A stretch of 64,000 bases of DNA from Rhizophagus clarus (Eukaryota > Glomeromycota > Glomeromycetes > Glomerales > Glomeraceae), in NCBI GenBank assembly GCA_015698045.1, contig BLAL01000034.1, positions 744,001 through 808,000 on the forward strand, given 5' to 3'. A program made the translations under genes and the position numbers. Shown here one piece after another: positions 35,309 through 48,200 of this stretch. A model generated the notes under the pieces. It saw nothing but the letters and a program-made list of their open reading frames with translations. It made no database searches and was not told the DNA's origin. The stretch's first letter is position 1; each line of letters begins with the position of its first letter.

Positions 35309-36370
35309 CAAAATGAGTTTCATTGGATGAAAATAATTGTAAACAATAGCAATAGAACATTTTAGTAAATTATTATTAAAAATTTACAAAAATTTACGCA
35401 AATACCCTACACTCAAGACCAAATTACTCATCGATCATACAATAAATTAAAAGAACTTACTGTTTAACTGTTAAAAGTCTCTGTCTATTGAGATATAGTT
35501 ACAATAATCAATAATCTTTTGTACCGTCACACTGTCACACTGTACGATCAATTGAATTAAAATTCATACAAACAAAAAACTATGTCAAAGACAGATCCTT
35601 CTTCTATACCTCCTTTTAAATAAAATATACCTTCTAAAACTACCTCTAGCTATTTATATAAAATAAAATCCTAACAAAGATTAACTAGCATATTGAATAA
35701 AACTAATTAATACAATAATAAGTATATCAAACTAATATACTAATAAAAATAACAAATATCCAACAAAACCAATAGTATTTAATTTCATTCAAACTTATCA
35801 AAGAAATAAGACGAAGGAAAACATAATAAATACTCTAGTTGTTGATTACCATACTATATCCTAAAGACATCTAGATATGTCTGCTTGGCTATAAATACTA
35901 AAAATAATTCATAATAACAAAATCAAGATACAAAAGTTGAAAGATAAAAATTGTTCCCAAGTTCAAATTTTCCCTCTATGTATAATATAATAAATCCTGA
36001 AAATCTTCTCTATCTTCCTCCTATCCTTTATTATATCTTCCTACATAATGACATAGCACAAGTTTAAGATCATTTAGTAGGACCACAATATACTGATTTA
36101 TGCTCAGTTTAAGTTCATGGGGAAATTATCATTAATTTTTCTTTAAGGATATTCTATTTATTATTTTAAAACAACTTGGCATTAAAAAATTGGTATAATT
36201 TCATTCTTAATAAAATATTAAAGTGTTTTCTGTGTAAGCTTCTATAATAAATATATTTAACCTGTTAACAAATACAACGTACTGTACATATTCTTGTTAA
36301 TAGTTTTTGTCTTAAGTTTTCGATAAAAACCGTTATTTTGATATGTAATTTGTCTGGTATTAAATATTAT
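35114..36370. other. AT-rich gene-free stretch
   Basis: It contains a poly(A) run of about 27 at 35278-35306. No gene, RNA or clear repeat was seen. Confidence 0.45.
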
Positions 36371-36551
36371 TACAACTACGTAATAAAATAAGAAAAGAAT
36401 AAATTATGACAAAAGAAACAACACCTAAAACAATGTAGACTTGAAAGGAGTGAAAAAAAAAAAAAAAATTATTAGTATTAGGATCTCCCGTGATGTGACA
36501 TTGCGGGTCAATAAAATTGAGCGCCGATCGCAACTTACACTTCTGCAACAT
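36360..36551 (-). CDS. Possible tiny one-helix membrane protein with an intron
   Basis: Unspliced, the minus strand gives 63 codons including a Phe run that is really a polypyrimidine tract. The sequence between carries full intron signals: donor GTAAGT right after ATGTTGCAGAAGT, branch site CTAATACTAAT, 15 T residues, then TTTCAAG. Splicing would leave about 30 residues: MLQKFYIVLGVVSFVIIYSF and a short polar end (LLRSCNNI). This has the shape of very small single-pass subunits of membrane complexes, but I cannot name a match. It could also be chance in AT-rich DNA, although the intron signals are unusually good. Confidence 0.35.
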   Translation of the reverse strand: MLQKCKLRSALNFIDPQCHITGDPNTNNFFFFFHSFQVYIVLGVVSFVIIYSFLILLRSCNNI

Positions 36552-36559
36552 TTTATAGT

Positions 36560-38623
36560 TTTATATTTTTAAAATGCGATATGTTAAAAGTCAAATGATA
36601 TAAACGTGTTCAATAAAGCGAAGGAAAGAAATGATTTCTTGATTTCATTTCTATACGAAGATGATCAAAATAGGTTTCGTCTAATTTGCTTTAAAATAAA
36701 ATTTCAAAGATTGGGCTGATATTAAGTTAATACTAATTCGCATTGAAATAAAGAAACATTAATATTCGATTAGCAAGATCTATAGTATTTAATTATATTT
36801 AATTTATAAGAAAAGCTTTGTTAAATATAAAATTAAAATTTATCCATTTAGAGATAAGTGTATGAAGTGCATGAACCGATTGAACCGCTCGCTTACTCTG
36901 CTTACTAGTGCTATCATGATACTGGGTAACTGGAATTTCTATTAATTTACGTATTTATAGTAGTACCGTTAAAATATATGCTGATTAAGAAATCTTATGA
37001 AGGAGGAATGATGCTTCCAACACGAACAATTAAGCCTTTCGTTCATTTACTAACTCGTTTAATTATTTTTTATAAATGCCAAATAATCAATGATGTAAAA
37101 GAACTATTAAATTCAAAAGTAACCATACTTTATATTATAGATCATGTATTAAGATCTGATTACTGCGTTTCGTTTGACAGTTTGACATCAAATTTTACGG
37201 TCTAATAAAAACAATTTCTACGACTTATATCAGTACCCGAGTGTCTGTCCTACAGTCTTACTGAACTGGTCACTCTGTCTCATTTACATTTTTTTAACAT
37301 TCCAATATATAATTATTTTTATTTTAAACTTTTTTAAGATAACATTCAATTGTTTAACAATAATGCAGTGATGAAGCAGTGCACGAAATCATGCAAAATG
37401 CGACACTCACTTATTACTGTTTTGCACAAAAACACTGGCAACCGGTACTGCACAGAAGAGATCAGTATAATGCGATTTTTTAAATTAGTATGTATACAAA
37501 TATGTATGGTATTATAATTTAAGCTTGCAAAATCCTATTTGTCACTATCTGCGCATCACTACATGCCTAATGCAAGAGTCACATGATCAAAAAAATTTTT
37601 TGATTACAGTAGTTTAAATTTGTAGTTAGTAATCAGGTTTGTTTTAAATCAATACGTACAAAGCAAAAATAGCTAAATTAAAAAATCGTATACCGTGTAC
37701 AAGAGTACTGCATGTGTAGTACGATAGACAAATTACCGATCTTTGACTATACAAGTTCGTTTTTATGTGATAATCAAACAATGACTTTATAACTTTTATA
37801 GTTAACTTGAAATAAAAAAAACTTACACAAACAGAAAAAGATATCAGATATACTTTATACCAAAAAAAAGCTTTATAATGAAAATACTTATTAAAGGAAC
37901 ATGCAGTTTTTATTTTCATAAAATTATAATTCATTTAGTACTATTTTTTTTTATTTTTAATAAATTTTTTGTAAAATAAAATTTTGCCTATTTATATAAT
38001 AAAAGCTGAAAAATAATTAGCGTACTGTATATTGATTATCAATGTACGTGTATCAAATAATAATACAGTGCAAAAATAATCTGTGGCTTATATTTATATA
38101 AAATTTCTCTTTTATTTCTTTATTAAAAATAACTTTATTTAAAGTAAAAATAAGCAATTTCAGATGTGAAACTTGTACATATATTTCCTCAATACCATTT
38201 TTTTAAAAGGAATAACTGGCTCCATGTATAATAATAATTGTACATACTATGATTTTTTGTATATAGTAATCTGTGTATGTGTAAATGCATAAATTATACA
38301 TACGTAGATCATATTAACTCGCACTAACACATATATTCTCAATCGTACTACGTGGCTTTCTGATTGATCTACGAGATAAAGCGCATTATATTATACAACT
38401 ATTGTTACGACTATTGTTACAAATTTTTTTTTTAGTACAACATTACGCCAGAAGGATTATACAAAATAAATGCACAGTTTTCCCAGTTTACTATTCTCAA
38501 TGATAGATTTTGTATTACTTCGGCTTTATTAAAATTGTAAAAGATGGATTGCTTTGGTCGCTTGAAGAGCGTTAATCATTAGATTAGTTCTTTTTTCTAA
38601 AAAAAAAAAATTCCGTCCTTAAT
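36560..38623. other. Gene-free stretch upstream of the ion-channel relic
   Basis: Short frames at 36978-37205 (+) and 37644-37934 (-) have no recognised domain. No repeat structure was seen. The last 300 bases should contain the former promoter of the gene starting at 38624. Confidence 0.35.
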
Positions 38624-41600
38624 ATGACGAGTCAAATGGATGAAATTACCGTAGAATTTGATAATGACGACGATATTTATGAACCACATAACGGTAAACC
38701 CATTACGACGATAGAAGTATCACCAAATGAAAAATATCTCGCTACTTATAGTGATCAAGATCTTTCAATTGTCGGTTGGAATATTGAAGAAGCAGATAAA
38801 AGTCAACTTAAATCAGAATTTTGCGTCAATTCAAGACGTATTATATGAATGTGTGTTTCTGATGACAAGAAACTTGCGTGTATCGACGCTGATGGTTTAT
38901 TAGGTAAAGTTATAATTATCAAACATTTTTAGGTATTGTTATTTTGGCACTTATATTCACGATAATTTTCGATTATAACCTATTAGAAATATACGATGAT
39001 CGACAAAAAATTGAATTAAATTGTCATAATATTATATCTTATGAATATTGTATTTTTAACTTAAGAGGTGAACTTATTTTATACAATACTAGTTATACGA
39101 ATGCAATTATTTTTATTTTCTCAACGCAAAATAACAAATGAGATTGTAAGAAAATATATATGATACCTGAATATCTTAAAGATTTTAAATTTATTAGCAT
39201 AACGAAATATGACAAACTTTACTTATTTTCGAATTATTCCATTTATGATTTGATTTTATTACCGGAAAAAGTATAAAAATATTGGTTATTGAAGAAGAAA
39301 TAAAATATGGTGATATTGAACTAATTTCCAGTAATGAAAATCTAGTTTGTCTAAAAATCAAGGATCAAATCATTATTTATTCTTATGAATTAACAATTCC
39401 TTTTGTTTCTTTAGATATAAATAATGGTAATGATTTATTTTTTTTTTTTTTTATAAAAAAAAAGTTAAATATTGTTGTAATATATTTTTTTAAAATTATT
39501 TTTTTTTTATTTAGTTGATCAACTACGTAATCTTATGAAATATCCTGCTTTATTTTCTCTATTATCTCCTTTATCATTTCTTTTATTGAGTAAATTTAGT
39601 GGGTTACAGAATTCAACTATGGAAAATTGTTTGAAAAAGTGTATAGGACGCTTAAAACAGAATGTTCAATCACAAAAAGAAATGTTTCTATATTACGTTC
39701 GAGCTCCAAATAAATTCATATTTGGAATTCAGGATGGAGAAATTTGGAAGTTTGATTTGAAAAAAGTGATATCAAGCGAAAATTCTTTATTTGTTGATGA
39801 AGTTATTGAGGTCAAAGAGGAAGAAAATTGGTATTTTGATAATGATGTTAAGATAAATGAGGAAATTAATATGACGTGCGATCACCACTCTCATATTCTT
39901 TTATTGAATAAATCATATATGGATGCTATACATGAATTATTTCAAAAAGCTATACCAAATTTTGAATCTCAACAAGAATTGGGATTTAAACAAGTATCGA
40001 GTGGAAATTCTTGGAAAATTAGCTGTGATAATGATTATAAAAACATTAAATTGAATGTTTTTGACAGTAAAGATCGATTTATTTGCAAAAAAGTTGAAAT
40101 ATTTAAATTGGATGACAAATTAGCATTACTTTGATATAAATTATTTAATGATAATGATATCATTATATTAACAGAAGTTGGCCTTTTAATTTACCATTTC
40201 AATGAGGATAAAAATCCATTTCTTTAAACTATTTTTATAAAGAATCTCTATCCAGTAAGAAAAGTTTGTTACAATATTATAATAAAATATTTTCAAAATC
40301 CATTTTACTTTTACCAAATTATAGGAGTCTTGAATGTAATTATGGATGGGTTTCAGATGTAAAAAATAATAAGAAATCTCTCTTGAAATACGGAATTGAA
40401 TTAATGAATTTTGCAGTTAAAAAACGTAATTTAGATTTAGTAGATGAAATCTATAAAAAAATGTTTAGGTTATTTTAAAGAAGATTTCAGCAATAAGATG
40501 TTTTTAAGCATTATTACTTCCGCAATACCATTATTGGATGAATATTATCCAGAGTATATTGAAAGATATTCATCAGAAACTTCAATGATAATAGATTCAC
40601 TCTCTTATAGTATAGAATATCAAAACAACAATTTACATCTTTTTTCTTTGCAGTATCCACAAATTGTTAATCTAAATCAATCTATATTATATATTAAATG
40701 TTTAATTTTAATTAATAGTTTAAAGAAAAGTCATAAAAAAGTGGCCAATATATTAAATTTTATTCAGTCTTTAATAATACTTTTAATATTACCCTTTTAT
40801 TTTTCTACATCATATAATATCAAGATATAAACTTTTTAATAATATTATACCAAAAGAAACATACTCTAATCTTTATTTTACAGTTTTAAGAATTATGTCA
40901 AAATACAAAAAAACAAAAAATATACCAACCCTTGTTTTTATGAATCCTTATATTAAATTTGTAAACTATCCAAAAGATTATAGTTGGTTTATGGAATTAA
41001 TTAAACTTCAACCCAGTCCTTTTGTTGAAACAATAAATGGATACATTTATAATGGGTATGGTACGAAATCCCGAAACTCAAAATCCCGACACCTCAAAAT
41101 CCCGACACTCCAAATCCCGACAGGTATAAAATCCCGACAGGTCAAAATCCCGACAGGTACAAAATCCCGACAATTTTTTTTATTAATAAATTAAACCATT
41201 TGCTTTATTTTTTAATTATTCAACCACTTCCTTTGCTCGCTTCGCTCGCAGTTTTTTTTCCTAGCACCTTCCTAACCTAATTTAACACTAACCCTAACCT
41301 AATCCTAATCCTAACCCTAACCCTAACTAACCCTAAATTAACCCTAAGTAACTCCTATCTTATATAAAAAATCGTGTGAAACTCCTATCTAAAAATATTA
41401 ATGATCTGTCGGGATTTTGTACCTGTCGGGATTTTGGCCTGTCGGGATTTTGACAGTCGGGATTTTGAAGTGTCGGGATTCTGAGTTTCGGGATTTCGTA
41501 CGGCTCCCTTTATAATACATGGAATGGGGAATCATTAATTAATTTTAAATGGGATAATTATGGAAAATATTATTATGCATTTATTTGGACTTTACTTATG

Positions 41601-42928
41601 GCTTATCTTGGATGCTTTACTGCTGTTGCAACAATTTCTCAGGACATTATCAAAGAAGGTGTTCAAAAACAACTCCTGATTGCTTCAATTGTACTTGGAT
41701 TTATTCATCTTAGTTTTGAAGTTCGTCAAATTATTTATGATCCTATTAAATGGATCCAAGATTTTTGTAATTTATTTGGTATATATTATTTATTTTAATA
41801 TCTTTACAATATTTTAGAAACAAAATTATTAATTTATACATTTATTTGATATTACAGATGTAATTGCATATTTGCTTCCAATTTACACTTCTATTCTTTG
41901 GCTTCAAACAAATGTAATGAATATAATTCCATTAACTTCATTTTCATGCTTGTTTTTAGATATAAAATTTTTATTATTTTTTAGAGCAATTGAGTATTTT
42001 GGAGTATATTTTGCAATAATTATTAGTGTTGGAAAACAAATTATCTCTTTTCTAGTAGTTTTTTTTATTATTATAATAAGTTTTGCACATGCTTTTTATA
42101 TTTTATTAATCCCAAGATTTCCATTTTCATATGATGAACGTACAATTAATGATGATCTTAATAATCCTTGGAATATAGCTTCTTCTTATAATCTAGTATT
42201 AGAAAATGGAACTATGGACTCCAATCCATATATTATCCAACCACCTAGTGAAAATACAAATATGTTTGTAGATTTTAGAACTTCCATTTTTGCAATGTAC
42301 AAATTCTTAACAGGTATTTTAATTAATTTAAATTTGCCTTAATATTTTACAAGAAGTATTTTTTTTTTTTTTAATAATAATCAAATATAATTTATTAGGT
42401 GTTCAAGCGCATTCTCCAATTGGTCATATACAATAAATCCATCACTTGCAGTTTGACTGTTTTATTTTCACTATTAATTGTTGTGTATCTTATGAATTTG
42501 TTTATTGGATTACTCAATAATGCAATTGAAAAAGATAATAATAGAGTCTCATATTTATTACAAAAAGCAGAGGTATATATAATCATTATCGTTAAATTAA
42601 ATATTTAGTTACATGTGAGTATTAAAATTTTCAATTTATTCAGATTCTTGCCGAAATCGAATTGTTTTACCTATTACCAAATCAAAGGCGTTGGGAATCA
42701 TGGTTTCCTGAAATAATGTATGTAAATTTCCTTTTATTTTCTTTTTTTTAAAAATTTTTTACTGACATAAAAATTATTATCTTAAGATATTATTATGCTA
42801 ATGTTGATAAGACTCGTGAAAAAGTTAATGACATGATTAAAGATAAGAAATGGAATACTAAAGGCTTTCCAAAATTAAAAGAAAATTTAATAGAAAAGTT
42901 CAATATTCAATCTTCTGATGAAATATAG
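38624..42928 (+). pseudogene. WD40-like/ion-transport (TRP-like) membrane protein gene, decayed
   Basis: The amino part opens MTSQMDEITVEFDNDDDIYE and continues with beta-propeller-like text (PITTIEVSPNEKYLATYSDQ). The middle is a long soluble region. The carboxy part (about 41560-42600) is an ion-transport domain with several membrane helices (LLMAYLGCFTAVATI, FFIIIISFAHAFYILLIP, LFSLLIVVYLMNLFIGLLNN), followed by WESWFPEIMYYYANVDKTRE and a charged tail to TAG at 42926-42928. Introns fit at about 38905, 39425, 41780, 42310, 42570 and 42720. Lesions: stops near 38846, 39139, 40132 and 40225, frame changes near 39265, 40460 and 42455, and a 455-bp transposon at 41054-41508. It is one of a large Glomeromycotina family of such fused proteins. 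Several lesions make it a true pseudogene. Confidence 0.85.
41054..41508. mobile_element. ATCCCGACA-family MITE in an exon, 8-bp duplication
   Basis: The left end is GGGTATGGTACGAAATCCCG. The reverse complement of the right end is GGGAGCCGTACGAAATCCCG. Both continue AAACTCA(A/G)AATCCCGACA. The flanking 8-mers are identical: TTTATAAT at 41046-41053 and 41509-41516. The left arm has six AAATCCCGACA words and the right arm five inverted ones. The centre holds a run of CCTAACCC/AACCCTAA words (41271-41350) like telomeric repeats. Taking out the element plus one 8-mer makes the host reading continuous (GYIYN then TWNGESLINF), which fixes the boundaries. Confidence 0.92.
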
Positions 42929-44961
42929 TAGTAGAACAAAAATGAAGTGAAAATCGCGATAATAATTTAGATAGTTAGTATGATAAATTACATTATTTAT
43001 AATTCGATCATTGGTATTATAGAGTATTACACTTACTTTCATAAGTGGACCAGTTTGTAATCAATTATAAAAATTTTTCATTTAACAATAAATAAAGTAA
43101 AATGATAAACAGTATTATCAGTATTCCTCTACACTTATCGAAATACAACTAATAATTTAAAATTTAGCAAGTTTTAATATAATCTTAACTTTTTCTAATT
43201 AATATAAATCATCTAAATTTTTAATCTAATTACAAATAAATAGCCCTTTAACTGTTAACATACTATAAAAAGTAAATGAAAAATAGGATTGCTTTACAGT
43301 AATTTTTGGTAAAATTTGTGTCCAAATTCTTATTATAGAAATAATAGATTGCTCATCACTTGCAATAAACGTTTAAGACAAAAATAAAACAAAAACGATA
43401 CCTAAATTGGTTGGTTACGATCAATTAATCGCCTGCTCAGTTTTTTTGATCAGACCCATTTGCTGGGCATATTAGTAAATCTTGATATCTTTATAAGTAA
43501 TAAAAAAGCACATTTCCGATTATAATGAATTGGTTTATAATAATAGAATTTCTTTTTGTTACAACTTACAAGACCTGAATATACAGTAACTAGATTTTTT
43601 AATTGTTTCCTAAAGAATTACGTAGATTATTATGAAATAAGTGGAGATAATATAGATGTGTCTAAATTTAAGCAATCATTAATATAATGTCATATTCTAA
43701 TTAAAATATTTGAACGATATAAAACGATACCTCATAATTTGTAGGATACGATTGACTCGGAAAAATTTTTACTGGTTCAAAGGTCATATATAATAGCAAA
43801 ATAAAGTTATCCTTGGAATGTAATAGTGAAAAGTTTTAATTATCGTAACCAATTTATTTTGCAACCACTTTTTTTTAACAAATTTAATAAATCTTGATTA
43901 AATCTTGCGATTATTATATGATAGAAATGACAGAAATTTTATACGATTTCCTTAATAAACATTTCATAAATATTTATTAGCTACAGTTTAAGTTAAATAA
44001 TAATATTACAAATATATAATCAGTTATTACCCATCCTAACTTTTAATTTTCCTTTGAAATAGGAGTAGATTATACTAGGAGATAATTTATTGCTTGACTC
44101 CTGAAATTTATATTCGATATCTTTTTAACTTTTTTTTACTTTTATTATGGTTTATAACTTATTAGCTATATATTACTAGTATTCATTTTACCTATTCATT
44201 TTAGCTTTGCTAATCCTATTTTTCAATTATTTCAAAACCAGTAGTAACGCTCTCACATTTAATAAATTTAAAATTAGGATCATATTTACTATTTTTCATA
44301 TTACATTTATTTGATTGGATCCTCGAAAATATATTCATTTTCAAAAAATTGATCCGTCACTATCCATCATCCAAAATATCTATCCATTAATATATTCATT
44401 TTTCGACCAGCCGACCGGATAACGGGTAAACGGATTGAAACACTAATTATTAACAAATTGACTCTAATATAAATTTGCCGACAATTCTTGTAAATCGATG
44501 GATCTAGATACAAGGTCTCTGATTATTAGAATCTCATTTCCCTATAATTTGTTTAACATTTTTTTTACATCAACATATCGTTTTATTAACAATTAACAGT
44601 ACAGAAATTCAATCAAATTCGATAAAAGGTCTAAGATAATCAATATAAAATAAGTAAATAAAATGTTATATATATAATATAAATATATTTTAATAATATG
44701 AGAGAATAAAATAATAAAAATTCTATATAAAAGTATGATAAAGACTTAATTTTTGTTAAATATTGTGATTTATCGATACTTTTTGTAAATCTAATGATAA
44801 TTCGTTAACAGTAAAATTTGTTAAAACTAGGAAACGGGAACCGTTATTAAGTCTGAAGTTTTTTAGCGTCGCATCTTCACGTGCCGGAAAGACATCCGGA
44901 TATTGCATAATAATTGTACAGTATTTATTATATAGTCCTTCGTTACACTTCGGACTAATAA
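42929..44961. other. AT-rich gene-free stretch
   Basis: No gene was recognised. At about 44340-44450 lies a possible single end of a small transposon (reverse complement AGTGTTTCAATCCGTTTACC followed by TGGATA words), without a partner end. Confidence 0.4.
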
Positions 44962-45273
44962 TTACGAAATATCCAATAATCTTGAACGATTATCAATTAA
45001 ATCATTATAAGCCTCGTTTAAGTCTATAATAAAGGATAAAAAAGATTAGTAATTTAAATAATTTATGCTGTTAATTTATAAATCACTCACTATCCAAAGA
45101 AAATTTGTAAGTTTGTGTAACATATCTAGAATCTACTAATAAAATAGTATTACTTAAACGTTTAATAAACAAAATAGTCATATTAAAATACTTACCTTCT
45201 ACTTCATTATATATATTATCATTATCATTATCATCTTTATGAGAAACTGCTTGTGTTTGAGTCACCGTAGATT
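44962..45273 (-). other. Conserved 3' exons of kinase B
   Basis: Exons 45196-45273 (STVTQTQAVSHKDDNDNDN...), 45091-45135 (DSRYVTQTYKFSLD) and 44962-45023 (LNEAYNDLIDNRSRLLDIS, stop TAA at 44962-44964) correspond exon for exon to kinase A exons 16776-16871, 16650-16691 and 16519-16574, in the same phase. This anchors the far side of the repeat array to the kinase gene more than 13 kb away. Without it the array could be taken for intergenic satellite. Confidence 0.88.
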
Positions 45274-48200
45274 CTATAGAAATTTCAATTAAATTTTATA
45301 TTATACAATTAATGGAAAAAAATTAATAGATATTTGTTCAAAATTATTTTAAATCAAACCAGTTTTCAGTTTCTTAGCTAATAATTTAGAATGAATTAAA
45401 ATAATTAGGCAAATTTCAATTATTAAATAATTTAAAAATTATAATATAAACGAACATACATTTAATATCATCATCTATTTCGAATTTAAATAGAAAATTA
45501 TCAAAAGTTAATATTTGATTATAGTTAATAATAATTTGTTAATTATTAAGAATTTGTTAAAATCTAATAAATTAGCAAATTAAAGAAAGTGATTTAATTA
45601 AGTCATAATATAAAAAATAATTCACCATTAATATCATCAATATCGTTAGTACCATCGTCTATTTAAAATTGCATATTTCATATATTTCAAAAGTTGTTAA
45701 ATTTTCATATTACCAAACTCAATTATTAGGTTTAACTTACGTGGTCTTTTCCCTAATAAATTAAAATGATTATTCATTATTAGTAAACAATTTATAATTA
45801 AACTATAATGTAAAACTTTTGATCGTTAAAATGTAAAAAAAAAGGCAAAGTTTTTAAAATAATTATTTAGCAGATTATTTAATTATTTACTAATGGTAAA
45901 TTAAAGTTTTAAATGTTTAGTTAATATTAGTAAATAATTAATAACAAATAATTAAACTATAACTTACCATCTTAAAATGGACAAAAATATATTTCAAAAG
46001 TCAATAAAAGTTTTAACGACATTTGATTATTATCCGGTAGCACGTGATTTTTTTATAATAAATGATGGTTAAAAATAAATCGTGTATCAGGCGTATCAGA
46101 TGTTGAAATCACGTGATACCGGATAAATCACTTATTCGGCACTTCGATACCGAATAACTATTAATTATTATCTAATAATATATTATTATTAAAAGTCTAA
46201 CTTACCTATAATTGATAAATAGCAAAATTATTTTAATTATTAGTAGCTGATTTAATTGTTAGGAAATTAAAATTAAAAATATAAAAATATAGAAACTTAC
46301 CATAACTGTCTGTAAAAATTAATATAAATTGGTTCAAAATAAAATTTAATATTTTATTAAATGATTTAATTATCAAACCACTAAGTTATAGTATAAATAA
46401 TCTTACATTCTTTAATGCAATATAAAAATTAAAAGTATTGATATTAATAATTATTATTAATAAATAATAAATTGTAATAATTATAACATAAATAATCTCA
46501 CCTCCTTTAAAAAATACAATATAAAAATTTAAATTTATTAGTAAATTACAGTACATGATTATTAAATAAGTTATAATATAGATAAATTTACCAAAATTAA
46601 CTATAAAATTTATATAAAACATAATATAAAATTAAAATTTTTAGGTATTATTAGTAAATGATTTAATATCATAATGTAAATAAACTTACATGCTTTAAAG
46701 TGCAGTATAAAAATTTAAAGTTTAATATTAATAGTTATTATCATTAACAAATGTTTTAATAATCATTCAAATAATAAATTATTATAAATAAAATAAACTT
46801 ACCATACTTAAAATGCAATACGAAAAATTAAAGTTTTAATAATAGTAATTATTATTAGCAAATAAATTTAATTGTTCTAATGATAGCAAATTATTCAAAC
46901 CTAACAATAAATTATAATGTAAATAAACTTACATCCTTTAAAATGCAATATGAAAAATTAAAGTTTTGATATTAGTAATTATTATTAGCAAATAAATTTA
47001 ATTGTTCTAATTATAGCAACTTAATCAAACAATAAATTATAATGTAAATAAACTCACCGGCTTAAATTGCAATAGGAAAATTAAAAGTTTTGATATTAGT
47101 AATTATTATTAGCACATAAATTTAATTGTTCTAATGATAGCAAATCATTCAAATAATAAATTATAATATAAATACCATCTTAAAATGCAATATGAAAAAT
47201 TAAAAGTTTTGATATTAGTAATTATTATTAGCAAATAAATTTAATTGTTCTGATTATAGCAAATTAATCAAACAATAAATTATAATGTAAATAAACTCAC
47301 CGCCTTAAATTGCAATATGAAAAATTAAAAGTTTTGATATTAGTAATTATTATTAGCAAATAAGTTTAATTGTTCTAATGAAGCAAATCATTCAAATAAT
47401 AAATTATAATGTAAATAAACTTACCAACTTAAAATGCAAGTTTTGATATTAGTAATTATTAGTACTTAATAAATTTAATTGTTCTAATGATAGCAAATCA
47501 TTCAAACAATAAATTATAATATAAATACCATCTTAAAATGCAATATGAAAAATTAAAAGTTTTGATATTAGTATTTATTATTAGCAAAATAAATTTAATT
47601 GTTCTAATGATAGCAAATTATTCAAACAATAAATTATAATGTAAATAAATATACAATCTTAAAATGCAATATGAAAAATTAAAAGTTTTGATATTAGTAA
47701 TTATTATTAGCAAATAAATTTAATTGTTCTAATGATAGCAAATCATTCAAATAATAAATTATAATATAAATACCATCTTAAAATGCAATATGAAAAATTA
47801 AAAGTTTTGATATTAGTATTTATTATTAGCAAAATAAATTTAATTGTTCTAATGATAGCAAATTATTCAAACAATAAATTATAGTGTAAATAAACTCACC
47901 GTCTTATATTGCAATATGAAAAATTAAAAATTTTGATATTAGTAAATTATAATGTAAATAAACTTACATCTTTAAAATGCAATATGAAAAATTAAAAGTT
48001 TTGATATTAGTAATTATTATTAGCAAATAAATTTAATTGTTCTAATGATAGCAAATCATTCAAATAATAAATTATAATATAAATACCATCTTAAAATGCA
48101 ATATGAAAAATTAAAAGTTTTGATATTAGTATTTATTATTAGCAAAATAAATTTAATTGTTCTAATGATAGCAAATTATTCAAACAATAAATTATAATGT

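Noticed and set aside
41271-41350. Telomere or chromosome end
   Set aside because: The CCTAA-like words are short, degenerate and inside a transposon with target duplications, with unique sequence on both sides.
42395-42586. Minus-strand 63-codon frame
   Set aside because: It is the shadow of the last membrane helix exon of the ion-channel relic.
44340-44450. Complete small transposon with TGGATA words
   Set aside because: Only one plausible end (AGTGTTTCAATCC on the minus strand) was found; no partner end or duplication.
46386-46622. 78-codon minus-strand frame
   Set aside because: It runs through introns and tiny exons of kinase B in AT-rich DNA and has no motif of its own.
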